A stretch of 42,392 nt of DNA from Flavobacterium sp. GTDB taxonomy: Bacteria > Bacteroidota > Bacteroidia > Flavobacteriales > Flavobacteriaceae. Shown here in pieces: positions 17,104 to 24,766 of the stretch (positions within the stretch are counted from its first letter, which is position 1; each line of letters begins with the position of its first letter). Location: NCBI RefSeq assembly GCF_027482425.1, contig NZ_JAIXWA010000052.1, positions 1-42,392 of the forward strand. Reading direction: 5' to 3'. Below the pieces are notes generated by a model. That model searched no databases. It was not told where the DNA came from and saw only the letters and a program-made list of their open reading frames with translations. The translations under genes were made by a program, and so were the position numbers.

Positions 17104-18030
17104 ATGAAGATTGAACAAGAAAAAGAACTTATCTCGGGATTTAAGCACTTGGAACTATTGGCCAACCAAGTCGTGGAGGGGTTTATTTCAGGGATGCATA
17201 AATCGCCTTTCCATGGATTTTCTGCCGAATTTGCCGAGCATAAGGTGTATAATAAAGGCGAAAGCACAAAACATATCGATTGGAAGTTGTTTGCCAAAAC
17301 CGATCGGTTGTATACCAAGCGCTTTGAAGAGGAAACCAATTTACGATGTCATTTGATTTTGGACAATTCGTCGTCGATGCATTATCCGAAGTTGACGACG
17401 GGGCAGCCTTTTTATAAGCAAAAAATTGGATTTTCAGTTTTAGCCGCGGCTGTTTTGATGAATTTATTGAAAAAACAACGCGATGCGGTGGGTTTAAGTG
17501 TGTTTTCGGATACCTATGAATATTTCGCTCCTGAAAAAGGGTCCGATCGACACCATCGGATGCTTCTGGCGCAATTGGAAGGCATGTTGGATGATCCTAA
17601 AGTGGCCAAACCTACGGATACCATTACGTTTTTGCATCAAGTAGCCGAAAAGTTACACCGTCGCTCTATGGTGATTTTGTTTACCGATATGTTTCAAAAC
17701 GAGGCCCAAGAAAAGTTATTCAATGCTTTGCAACATTTGAAGCACAACAAACATAAGGTCGTTGTATTTCATGTGGTTGATGAAGCGACCGAATTGCATT
17801 TTGATTTTGACAATCATCCCCGAAAATTTGTCGATGTAGAATCGGGTGAAGTCATCAATGTATTTGCCGATTCATTGCAAAATGCCTATCAAAATCAGGT
17901 AGAGACCTACTTTAAGTCGCTGTCAATGGCCTGCGCACAAAATAAAATTAAGTACGTTCCTGTCAATGTGGGTGCGGATTTCGAGAAAATCCTGACCACT
18001 TATTTGGTTGAAAAACAAATGTTTGGTTAG
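17104..18030 (+). CDS. DUF58 domain protein (VWA-like)
   Basis: A 308-residue soluble protein of the DUF58 family, start chosen at ATG 17104 because the upstream in-frame ATG (17056) precedes a terminator and promoter. The DUF58 signature region is present early (FHGFSAEFAEHKVYNKGEST followed by IDWKLFAKTDRLYTKRFE), and a VWA-like metal site is seen in ILDNSSSMHY. DUF58 proteins usually accompany MoxR-type AAA ATPases and VWA membrane proteins in Bacteroidota, with a proposed chaperone-like or envelope role. No MoxR gene is visible here, so it stands alone. Confidence 0.9.
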   Translation: MKIEQEKELISGFKHLELLANQVVEGFISGMHKSPFHGFSAEFAEHKVYNKGESTKHIDWKLFAKTDRLYTKRFEEETNLRCHLILDNSSSMHYPKLTTGQPFYKQKIGFSVLAAAVLMNLLKKQRDAVGLSVFSDTYEYFAPEKGSDRHHRMLLAQLEGMLDDPKVAKPTDTITFLHQVAEKLHRRSMVILFTDMFQNEAQEKLFNALQHLKHNKHKVVVFHVVDEATELHFDFDNHPRKFVDVESGEVINVFADSLQNAYQNQVETYFKSLSMACAQNKIKYVPVNVGADFEKILTTYLVEKQMFG

Positions 18031-18067
18031 ACTTGTAGAAAATATTTTTAAAATTTAAAGCAAAACG

Positions 18068-18098
18068 TTTGCAAAACTGAAATTTGGACGTATATTTG
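18068..18098 (+). promoter_or_regulatory. tRNA-Asp promoter
   Basis: TTTG (18068-18071), a 19-base spacer and TATATTTG (18091-18098) followed by CA are a near-ideal Bacteroidota promoter, 17 bases before the tRNA. Confidence 0.75.
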
Positions 18099-18115
18099 CA
18101 TCCGCAATAAAGCAA

Positions 18116-18189
18116 GGTTTGGTAGTTCAGTTGGTTAGAATACATGCCTGTCACGCATGGGGTCGCGGGTTCGAGTCCCGTCCAGACCG
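18116..18189 (+). tRNA. tRNA-Asp (GTC)
   Basis: A 74-base cloverleaf. The 7-bp acceptor stem GGTTTGG/CCAGACC includes one T-G wobble. The anticodon loop is CTGTCAC with anticodon GTC, the T-arm contains GGTTCGAGTCC, and the discriminator is G as expected for tRNA-Asp. CCA is not encoded. A terminator follows 10 bases later, so it is a single-tRNA transcript. Confidence 0.97.
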
Positions 18190-18198
18190 CTAAATTGG

Positions 18199-18230
18199 GA
18201 AAAGCGCTTCGTTTTACGAAGCGCTTTTTT
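18199..18230 (+). terminator. tRNA-Asp terminator
   Basis: A perfect 12-bp stem AAAAGCGCTTCG/CGAAGCGCTTTT (18200-18211 with 18217-18228) ends in a T-run. Confidence 0.9.
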
Positions 18231-18262
18231 GCCCAAAAAAGCATACATATGATGCTTCGTTT

Positions 18263-18291
18263 TTGCTGGAAGCACATTTAAAATAGTTGTG
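18263..18291 (+). promoter_or_regulatory. Weak promoter candidate for a small RNA
   Basis: TTG (18263-18265), an 18-base spacer and TAGTTGTG (18284-18291) match TAnnTTTG with one mismatch. Predicted initiation at about 18297 coincides with the start of the hairpin described in the next entry. Confidence 0.3.
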
Positions 18292-18296
18292 TTGTT

Positions 18297-18376
18297 TCGT
18301 CTCGTGTAACAGCGAGACAGGTTTAGTAGTTAGACCAATGAAAAGCTTTTCCGATTCATTTCGGAATAGCTTTTTT
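18297..18376 (+). ncRNA. Candidate ~80-nt small RNA
   Basis: There is no reading frame here, yet the stretch begins just after a promoter-like sequence. It contains a 5' hairpin GTCTCG/CGAGAC (18299-18304 with 18313-18318) and ends with a strong intrinsic terminator: AAAAGCT and TTCCGA arms (18341-18354) pairing with TCGGAA and AGCTTTT (18361-18374), with one T-T mismatch. A terminator with no gene in front of it suggests a non-coding transcript. The alternative is the remnant of a deleted gene. Confidence 0.35.
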
Positions 18377-18419
18377 GCTTTTTACAAGGTTTAGGCGTCT
18401 TGTCGCGGTTGAGGGTATA

Positions 18420-18960
18420 AAGTTTGCGGCCTTTGGCCTTTTATTTTAACCGCAAAGGCGCGAAGGTAGCGCGAAGCTCGCAGTTTTTTCTCATCTTTCT
18501 CTATGGTTCAAAATTTAGGAGCACGAAGTTACACGATGTTGGCACAAGGTTGTACTATGTTTTTTTGACACGAAGGCATGAAGACACGAAGGGTTGTAGT
18601 TGTAAGTTGCAGCCCCGAAGAGTCGGGACAGTCTCAGTCTCATTTTGAATGTGGTGTAAAAGTGGAATGGGTTTAAAATGTGTATTGGGTGCGCCTATTT
18701 CTTTTCTCTTGCTTCTTGCATCTTTTTTTCTTTTTTTGCCACGAAGACACTAAGACGCGAAGGGTTATAGTTGTAAGTCGCAGCCCCGAAGGGTCAGGAC
18801 AGTTACAGTGGGCAGGAGGTGTAAAAGTGTAAATGGTTTACGAGTGTAATGCGTGCCATGTAAGTAAGCACATTTTTCTTTTTCTTCTAATTCAACCGTA
18901 AAGACACGAAGTTTACGCAGAGAACGCAATGATTTAATTTTACAAAGAATTGCGGCCTTT
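18420..18960. repeat. Non-coding region with two ~100-bp direct repeats
   Basis: Two imperfect direct copies at about 18571-18667 and 18741-18845 (period about 170 bases) share CGAAGGGTT-TAGTTGTAAGT, GCAGCCCCGAAG-GTC-GGACAG and GTGTAAAAGTG blocks in the same order. Shorter related pieces of the CACGAAG/AAGACACGAAG type occur at about 18451-18475 and 18895-18925. I see no credible gene between 18377 and 19024. These sequences resemble intergenic repeats that occur in many copies in Bacteroidota genomes. Confidence 0.6.
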
Positions 18961-18974
18961 GGTCCGCTTCCTGA

Positions 18975-19003
18975 TTGTGATTGCGTTTATTTTACTACTT
19001 TTG
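18975..19003 (+). promoter_or_regulatory. Promoter of the 19025-19871 gene pair
   Basis: TTG (18975-18977), an 18-base spacer and TACTTTTG (18996-19003) match the Bacteroidota consensus. The ATG at 19025 lies 21 bases further on. Confidence 0.55.
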
Positions 19004-19024
19004 GTTTCTTTGAAGCGGTGAACT

Positions 19025-19390
19025 ATGCGTAAATGGATTTGGTTTTTTGTACTATGGATCGGCTCAGGGGTAGTGGCCCCATCTTTGTGGGCGCAAGAGG
19101 CCTCCGATCCTGATTTGGCGCTTAAAAACACCTTATATGCTCAATACCGAAAGGAAGTTTTGGCCTACGATAAAAAAAAGTATGATGATTTATTTTTTTC
19201 GTTTTTTGAAAAACAAAATGATCCCCAAACGGTATTAACGAGAGAAGAATATTATACCTATACGATAAAAATCGCTATTTATTCGGAAAAGTTGGGAATG
19301 TTGTATAAGGACCAAAAAGAGACCGCGGCGCAAACCAAAAAAGAATGGTTTGACAAACGGTATGAAGCGTATTTGAAATCAAAAAAATAA
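19025..19390 (+). CDS. Small secreted protein of unknown function
   Basis: A 121-residue protein with a clear signal peptide (hydrophobic residues 4-21, predicted cleavage after LWA-Q). The mature part is about 98 residues, highly charged, rich in Lys, Tyr and Phe, and predicted to be mostly helical. I do not recognise a family. The next gene starts with GTG only 4 bases after its stop, so the two are very likely co-transcribed from the promoter at 18975-19003 and may act together in the periplasm. Confidence 0.7.
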   Translation: MRKWIWFFVLWIGSGVVAPSLWAQEASDPDLALKNTLYAQYRKEVLAYDKKKYDDLFFSFFEKQNDPQTVLTREEYYTYTIKIAIYSEKLGMLYKDQKETAAQTKKEWFDKRYEAYLKSKK

Positions 19391-19394
19391 AGTA

Positions 19395-19871
19395 GTGAAA
19401 AAAGTGCTTTTCTTTTTGGCGTTGGCCCTAACTTCATGCAGTTATTTTGAAAAACAAGTTCCCAACGAACAAGAATTGTTGGATAAAGAACTCCAAGCCA
19501 TCAATTGGAATCAGGTCGATGAATATCCGTCAATTGCCGCGTGTGAAAAATTGACTGATGCCAACCAACGTAAGCAGTGTTTTTTTGAATTCCTTTCGGC
19601 TACTATTCAAGAAAAATTGAATCCCGACTCCTTGGTCGTACTTCCACCAGCGCTCGATACGATTGAAGTAAAAGTGACGGTCAATCCCGATGCGACATTG
19701 GTGTTGGAACCCCAATTTTCGCAAGACTCTACGGTTTACGACAAGAAAAAGATTGACAGTATTTTGCGCACGCGCTTGACCGATTTACCCAAAATTAATC
19801 CCGCCCTAAAACGCGGCATTCCCGTAAAGTCACAATTTATTTTGCCGGTTATCTTGCGCCGTGAAAATTAA
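19395..19871 (+). CDS. Small lipoprotein with possible TonB-C-like domain
   Basis: A 158-residue predicted lipoprotein starting at GTG 19395; the leader MKKVLFFLALALTSC gives a lipid-bearing C15. Residues about 75-158 (TIEVKVTVNPDATLVLEP, then a long helix and the QFILPVILRRE strand) loosely resemble the beta-alpha-beta layout of TonB C-terminal domains used in Bacteroidota envelope proteins. This is a weak resemblance. Four cysteines (15, 49, 61, and the lipobox region) are present. It is the second gene of a pair with 19025-19390. Its stop shares bases with the convergent glycosyltransferase stop (TTAA). Confidence 0.72.
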   Translation: MKKVLFFLALALTSCSYFEKQVPNEQELLDKELQAINWNQVDEYPSIAACEKLTDANQRKQCFFEFLSATIQEKLNPDSLVVLPPALDTIEVKVTVNPDATLVLEPQFSQDSTVYDKKKIDSILRTRLTDLPKINPALKRGIPVKSQFILPVILRREN

Positions 19872-21001
19872 CGCCGAAACGTGCGTCCTTTCCATTGGAA
19901 TCCCCCAAACAACGAACAGATTCCAGTTACACTACTAAAAAACGGATACACCACGCTACTCGCCAAGGGTAAGAAAAATTTTCTACCCCGTAGTACGTCA
20001 TTAGCGCGGTACATGACGATAAAGTCCGCCGCATATTTTACCGCCCATATGCTTATCACGATTGGCCATTGTATCTCGTTGTTGAAGGCGAGCATGACGG
20101 CAGTTACCCAACATAGATTCATCAACAAAACGACAACAGCGAGTACTTTTGCATAACTATTGGAGTATCCCGTTGACTTCGCCGCCCAGCGAATGCGTTG
20201 TTGAAGCACTTCAAACAAATCGTCTATAGCACGGGTTTCAACGGTAGCTGCGACACTTTTTATATAGCCCACTTTCTGGGGTTGTTGTTGTAAGGCTTTT
20301 TGTAGTAACAACACATCGTCGCCGCCTGCATATTGATTGAGTCCGTCGAAGCCGCCTAATTCAGTAAAAAATGCCTTGGTGTAGGCAAAGTTGGCTCCAT
20401 TACACATAAATCCTTGATGGTTGCCAAAACTGCCCATCGTTGTGCCTTGAAGGGCGAGGGTTTCCAATTGCTGAAAATCGTGAAACCAGTTGTTTTTCGT
20501 TCTAAGAATTACGGGACCGGCGACCATTTCTTTTTTCGTTTCTTGAATGAAATCGTGGAAGGTGTGTAGCCAATTTTCGGGCAAAATACAATCGCCATCG
20601 GTGGAAATCACCCAAGGATGCTTAAGGATGGGTAACGCACGGCTAATGGCGTCTTTTTTGGGCGAACCGGTACGGCGAACATTTTCTAGAAAAGTAGTGT
20701 CAAATTGGCTATGGGTTAACCGCCAATTTAAGTAAATCCGTTCGCTTTGATCTGTTGAGAAATCGTCGATGATGATGACTTCAAAAAGCTCGGGAGGATA
20801 CTTCAATTGGGCAATGGATTGTAGTAACGCCGGTAAGTTTTTCGCCTCATTTCGTATGGGGATAACGATGGAAAATCTGGTGGTTGGGGTGGTGTTTTTT
20901 GTCGAAAAAGTGGGCAGTTTCGCTATTCCAAAAAAAAGATGCAAAAGAAAACCCGCATACATCACCGTAATGAGTCCGAAGCAGAAGAAGAGGATGTCCA
21001 T
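19868..21001 (-). CDS. Membrane-bound family 2 glycosyltransferase
   Basis: A 377-residue inverting GT2 enzyme. An N-terminal membrane segment (residues 3-25) precedes the GT-A domain: FSIVIPIRNEAKN for nucleotide-sugar binding, IIIDDFSTD, the metal-binding STDGDC (DxD), GGDDVLLLQK and the acceptor-side QRIRW (QxxRW). Two or three C-terminal membrane segments follow (about 285-360). This layout fits enzymes that glycosylate lipid carriers or envelope lipids on the cytoplasmic face. Its start overlaps the end of the upstream flippase-like gene by 40 bases, so the two are translationally coupled and probably serve one envelope-lipid pathway. Confidence 0.9.
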   Translation of the reverse strand: MDILFFCFGLITVMYAGFLLHLFFGIAKLPTFSTKNTTPTTRFSIVIPIRNEAKNLPALLQSIAQLKYPPELFEVIIIDDFSTDQSERIYLNWRLTHSQFDTTFLENVRRTGSPKKDAISRALPILKHPWVISTDGDCILPENWLHTFHDFIQETKKEMVAGPVILRTKNNWFHDFQQLETLALQGTTMGSFGNHQGFMCNGANFAYTKAFFTELGGFDGLNQYAGGDDVLLLQKALQQQPQKVGYIKSVAATVETRAIDDLFEVLQQRIRWAAKSTGYSNSYAKVLAVVVLLMNLCWVTAVMLAFNNEIQWPIVISIWAVKYAADFIVMYRANDVLRGRKFFLPLASSVVYPFFSSVTGICSLFGGFQWKGRTFRR

Positions 21002-21915
21002 TGTGGTTTAAAGATTAAAATATAATAACTGCCAATAAGTACGGGCACCACTACATTCATGAGCCACATGAGGGTACTGATGAACACAACGGTCCAGTCG
21101 TTTACACCTAATTTTCCGAAGAAGAACAAGGCGACACTCCCTTTGACTGCAAAATCCAAAAACTGAAAACTCGGCAAGGAGGAAGCCATAAAATAGACCG
21201 CTGCAATGGCGCCCATTAACGTAGCGTAGGATAAATGTACCTCAAATGCCCGAAATAAAAAATAGTATTGGTGGGAAAAGATGAGGTAGCGCCCTACGGC
21301 CAAGAGGGTGTTTTTTTGATGAATAGCGGTTGGAAGGGCTTGAATTTTGCCCCACAATAAGCCAAAGGAATAGCCTTTGAGGGTGATTTTTTGGGTGAAA
21401 TAAAAAAGTAATCCCATGGCGGTAGCCAACATGATAACGCCCCAAGCCCATGGGGTATACCCTAAAATAAAGAGTCCAAGGGTCCCAAAAACGATGGTGA
21501 GCCCCATTTGGATGCCGTTGCAAATCAAATTTAAAAAGACCACTTGACCCGCATCTTTTTTGGGAAAATAAAATGCTTTCCCCGCATATTCGCCGATGCC
21601 GTTGGGGGTAAAAATACCTGCCGTCAATGCCGCTAGTACTTGCTTGGTGGATTCCCCTAATGAAAGTGGGCGAAGGGTCGAACCCAGATTTTGCCATTTT
21701 ATAATTTCTAAAAAACGGTTGCCAAAAGTTAAGGCAAACAACAGCAGCATGATCCCGGGATGGGAAAGTTGGTGAAGCGCTTCGCGAAAGGCGGTCCATG
21801 ACAATTGAGGGTCCGAACGCAATCGGTCGTAAATCACATAAAAGGCTGCTGATACAATCAGAATTTTGAGGAGAACTGTAAGGAATTGTGTAGCTTTGTC
21901 TGACCGTGCCTTCAT
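20962..21915 (-). CDS. Lysylphosphatidylglycerol synthase TM-domain (UPF0104/AglD-like) membrane protein
   Basis: A 317-residue polytopic membrane protein with about seven to eight hydrophobic segments, matching the membrane domain family found in MprF and AglD, whose members flip or transfer lipids. ATG 21915 is chosen because a promoter reaches to 4 bases before it. A longer in-frame start at 21969 would lie beyond that promoter and inside the ruvC coding region. The adjoining GT2 gene overlaps its end. From the pairing I infer export or modification of a glycolipid, but the substrate is unknown. Confidence 0.85.
   Translation of the reverse strand: MKARSDKATQFLTVLLKILIVSAAFYVIYDRLRSDPQLSWTAFREALHQLSHPGIMLLLFALTFGNRFLEIIKWQNLGSTLRPLSLGESTKQVLAALTAGIFTPNGIGEYAGKAFYFPKKDAGQVVFLNLICNGIQMGLTIVFGTLGLFILGYTPWAWGVIMLATAMGLLFYFTQKITLKGYSFGLLWGKIQALPTAIHQKNTLLAVGRYLIFSHQYYFLFRAFEVHLSYATLMGAIAAVYFMASSLPSFQFLDFAVKGSVALFFFGKLGVNDWTVVFISTLMWLMNVVVPVLIGSYYILIFKPQWTSSSSASDSLR
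21891..21898 (+). promoter_or_regulatory. -7 box of ruvC
   Basis: TAGCTTTG matches TAnnTTTG, with TTG at 21866-21868 (22-base spacer). It lies inside the first codons of the divergent membrane-protein gene. Transcription would start at about 21903. Confidence 0.5.
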
Positions 21916-21919
21916 GGTA

Positions 21920-21948
21920 CAAAGAAAACGCTTTTTTGGCGAAACCAA
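21920..21948 (-). promoter_or_regulatory. Promoter of the flippase-like/GT2 operon, probably leaderless
   Basis: On the minus strand TTG (21948-21946), an 18-base spacer and TTTCTTTG (21927-21920, one mismatch to TAnnTTTG) lie 4 bases before the ATG at 21915. The predicted transcript starts at the start codon. Confidence 0.4.
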
Positions 21949-21962
21949 CGAATGAATTAACC

Positions 21963-22514
21963 TTGGCAAACGAACGAATTATATTGGGCATTGACCCGGG
22001 AACGACCATAATGGGGTTTGGACTCATTCGTGTGGTCAACAAAAAGATGGAATTTATTCAACTCAATGAACTGTTGTTGAGTAAATACGATGATCATTAT
22101 GTGAAGTTGAAAAAAATCTTTGAGCGTACGATTGAGTTAATCGATACCTATCATCCCGACGAAATTGCGATTGAAGCCCCATTTTTTGGTAAAAACGTGC
22201 AATCGATGTTGAAGTTGGGGAGAGCCCAAGGGGTAGCCATGGCGGCCGGACTCTCACGTCAGATTCCGATAACCGAATATGAGCCGAAGAAAATCAAAAT
22301 GGCAATTACCGGTAACGGAAATGCCAGTAAAGAGCAAGTCGCCAAAATGTTGCAGCAACTATTAGGGTTAAAAGAATTACCTAAAAATCTCGATTCCACG
22401 GATGGTTTAGCCGCTGCGGTTTGTCATTTTTTCAATACAGGAAAGGTAGTTGCAGGCAAAAGTTATACGGGTTGGGATGCGTTTGTGAAACAGAATGAAC
22501 ATAGAATTAAATAA
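21963..22514 (+). CDS. ruvC: Holliday junction endodeoxyribonuclease RuvC
   Basis: The RuvC resolvase cleaves Holliday junctions together with RuvAB. The GIDPGT motif carries the first catalytic Asp, EAPFFGKNVQS the Glu, and LDSTDGLAAA the C-terminal acidic pair; KIKMAITGNGNASKEQV is also typical. TTG 21963 gives 183 residues starting LANERIILGIDPGT, where homologues start. An ATG at 21906 would add 19 non-homologous residues and would be almost leaderless relative to the -7 box at 21891. The gene body is certain and the start is not. It is divergent from the membrane-protein gene, and the two promoters overlap. Confidence 0.94.
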   Translation: MANERIILGIDPGTTIMGFGLIRVVNKKMEFIQLNELLLSKYDDHYVKLKKIFERTIELIDTYHPDEIAIEAPFFGKNVQSMLKLGRAQGVAMAAGLSRQIPITEYEPKKIKMAITGNGNASKEQVAKMLQQLLGLKELPKNLDSTDGLAAAVCHFFNTGKVVAGKSYTGWDAFVKQNEHRIK

Positions 22515-22565
22515 TTTGAAGATTTGATAATTTGAAGATTACGGTCATTTTCAAATTTTCAAACG
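22515..22565. repeat. TTTGAAGATTTGA-type AT-rich repeat
   Basis: Between ruvC and hemW, ATTTGAAGATTTGATAATTT and GAAGATT are followed by an inverted CATTTTCAAATTTTCAAA. It is a low-complexity intergenic repeat that could form a weak hairpin. No gene is present. Confidence 0.45.
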
Positions 22566-22581
22566 GATTAATTTCAAATCA

Positions 22582-23715
22582 ATGAGCGGCATCTACCTCC
22601 ATATTCCTTTTTGCAAACAAGCCTGTCACTATTGTGATTTCCACTTTTCGACTTCTTTGAAAAAAAAGGAAGCTATGGTGGCCATGATGGCACGTGAAAT
22701 TGAACTACGAAAAGACTGGTTTGGGTCCTCAACCGTGATTGAAACGATTTACTTTGGTGGGGGTACGCCGAGTACACTGACGATTGCTGAACTTCTTTTT
22801 CTCATGGATTCGATCTACAAGTATTTCAAGGTGGTAGATCAACCCGAAATCACGCTGGAAGCCAATCCCGATGATTTGACGCCCGACTATTTACACGCTT
22901 TGGCACAAACGCCAGTGAATCGCTTATCCATTGGGGTACAATCCTTTTTTGAGGACGATTTGCGTTTGATGAATCGGGCCCACAATGCGCAGGAAGCGTT
23001 GGCCTGTTTGCAGTTGGCGACCACACTTTTTGATAACATCTCGTTGGATTTAATTTATGGAATTCCGGGGTTAACGAATGAAAAATGGATTGCGAATATT
23101 CAAACCGCTTTGCAATTGGGCGTGCCGCATATTTCGAGTTATGCCTTGACGGTCGAACCCAAAACCGCTTTGCATTCGTTTGTGCAAAAAGGGATTATTC
23201 CCAATCCCGATGATGGGCAAGCACAAGCGCAATTCTTGTTGTTGATTGACCAACTTGAAGCCGCGGGTTTTGTGCATTATGAGTTGTCGAATTTTGGTAA
23301 AGAAGGCTATTTTTCCAAAAATAATTCGGCCTATTGGTTAGGTAAACCGTATTTGGGCATTGGACCCGCAGCCCACAGTTTTAACGGCGTCCAACGCGGA
23401 TGGAATATTTCCAACAACACCAAATACATTCAAGCACTCGAAGCCCATGTACTGCCTTTGGAGTTGGAAACCTTGTCTTTGACCGATCGCTACAATGAAT
23501 ACGTCATGACGGGATTGCGCACGATTTGGGGTGTCGATTTGCACCGCTTGGAAACCGAATTTGGTCCCCGATTTAAGAGTTATTTTTTACAACAAGCCGA
23601 AACGCATTTGGAAGACCATTTGTTGTATATCGACGGCGATATCGTTCGTACGACCCGCAAAGGCAAGTTTTTAAGTGACGGGATTGCGAGTGATTTGTTT
23701 CTATTGAATTTGTAA
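22582..23715 (+). CDS. hemW: Radical SAM heme chaperone HemW
   Basis: A 377-residue radical SAM protein with the CxxxCxxC cluster motif at C11, C15 and C18 (HIPFCKQACHYCDF), the YFGGGTPS SAM-binding stretch and the C-terminal HemN-type domain. The HxxYC-linked extra cysteine of true coproporphyrinogen dehydrogenase (HemN) is replaced by DF, and the length is that of HemW. This favours a heme-binding chaperone role in heme delivery over HemN activity. It stands 67 bases after ruvC, separated by an AT-rich repeat. Confidence 0.93.
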   Translation: MSGIYLHIPFCKQACHYCDFHFSTSLKKKEAMVAMMAREIELRKDWFGSSTVIETIYFGGGTPSTLTIAELLFLMDSIYKYFKVVDQPEITLEANPDDLTPDYLHALAQTPVNRLSIGVQSFFEDDLRLMNRAHNAQEALACLQLATTLFDNISLDLIYGIPGLTNEKWIANIQTALQLGVPHISSYALTVEPKTALHSFVQKGIIPNPDDGQAQAQFLLLIDQLEAAGFVHYELSNFGKEGYFSKNNSAYWLGKPYLGIGPAAHSFNGVQRGWNISNNTKYIQALEAHVLPLELETLSLTDRYNEYVMTGLRTIWGVDLHRLETEFGPRFKSYFLQQAETHLEDHLLYIDGDIVRTTRKGKFLSDGIASDLFLLNL

Positions 23716-23922
23716 TTTTTTAACCGCCAAGTGTGCCAAGTTATCGCGAAGTGCGCCAAGTTTTTTAAGCCATATAGAATATGAAAAATGAATGATTAAA
23801 TCTTTGTTCGTTTACTTTAATGTTTCCTTCATTAACGACGGAAAAAAGATAATGGTTCATGAATAATAAATCTTTGTTTACTTTGCGATACCATAGTGCG
23901 CTTCGCAGTTAAATCAAAGCTT

Positions 23923-24684
23923 ATGATCTTACAATTTGACACCTATACTTTCGACACCTCGCAGCCCATTGATATTTCGTTGCCCTTAACCAATTCAGAG
24001 GCCAATCCGATTGCGTGGTATTTGGAACAACCCGTGATCGAACCCGTACGTTTTGGGGATTGGGTAGGGAAAGTGGCAGCGGGGAGTTCGACCAACTTCA
24101 ACAACATCCATTTCAATCCGCACGGGCATGGAACGCATACGGAATGTTTAGGACACATTACGCGCGATTTTTACAGTGTGAATCAAAGTTTGACAACCTT
24201 TTTTTTCCGTGCCGAATTGATTTCGATTGCCCCTGAAATTCATGCAGGTGACAGAATGATTACGAAAACTCAGGTCGCAAAGGCATTGGAAGGGGCTACT
24301 CCCGAAGCGGTGGTGATTCGCACCTTACCCAATTTGGCCTTCAAAAAGCATCAAAACTATTCCCATACCAATCCGCCCTTTTTGGCTGAAGAAGCAGCTC
24401 ATTTTTTACGTGAAATGGGGGTCAAGCATTTGTTGATTGATTTGCCCAGTGTCGATCGGGAGGAAGATGGTGGTGCTTTGGTGGCGCACAAAGCGTTTTG
24501 GAATGTAAAAGATGTTCACCAACTGAATGCCGATGCCCGTTTGGATTGCACGATTACCGAATTGGTTTTTGTGTCCGATACGGTTCCTGATGGGAGCTAT
24601 ATACTGAATTTACAAATCGCCTCGTTTGAAAATGATGCGTCACCTAGTAAACCGGTTTTGTATGCTTTGTGCAGTGTTCAGTGA
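23923..24684 (+). CDS. Cyclase family protein (kynurenine-formamidase-like hydrolase)
   Basis: A 253-residue metal-dependent hydrolase of the cyclase/formamidase family. The signature is HGHGTHTECLGH from residue 67, where the usual Asp of HxGTHxDxP is Glu and the Pro is missing. Further metal-site and fold segments are HTNPPFLAEEAAHFLRE and LLIDLPSVDREEDGG. ATG 23923 is preferred to the upstream ATG (23896) because the extra nine residues are not family-like. The reaction may be hydrolysis of N-formylkynurenine or a related amide; the altered motif makes the substrate uncertain. Its last codons lie in a heptamer repeat. Confidence 0.85.
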   Translation: MILQFDTYTFDTSQPIDISLPLTNSEANPIAWYLEQPVIEPVRFGDWVGKVAAGSSTNFNNIHFNPHGHGTHTECLGHITRDFYSVNQSLTTFFFRAELISIAPEIHAGDRMITKTQVAKALEGATPEAVVIRTLPNLAFKKHQNYSHTNPPFLAEEAAHFLREMGVKHLLIDLPSVDREEDGGALVAHKAFWNVKDVHQLNADARLDCTITELVFVSDTVPDGSYILNLQIASFENDASPSKPVLYALCSVQ

Positions 24685-24740
24685 ACAGTAAACAGTGTAC
24701 AGTAAACAGTGAACAGTATACAGTAAACAGTATACAGTGA
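24671..24740 (+). repeat. Heptamer tandem repeat (ACAGTnn x10) across the stop codon
   Basis: Ten consecutive 7-base units of the form (A/G/T)CAGT(A/G)(A/T). The first two (GCAGTGT, TCAGTGA) are the last codons and stop of the cyclase gene, and the rest lie downstream. Unit length is not a multiple of three. Confidence 0.8.
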
Positions 24741-24766
24741 TTAGAGGACCATTTTAAAAACACATT

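Noticed and set aside
18424..18648. 74-codon plus-strand open frame with RKGAK and RRHEDTKG segments
   Set aside because: These peptides are typical translations of CACGAAG-type intergenic repeats; no conserved protein features.
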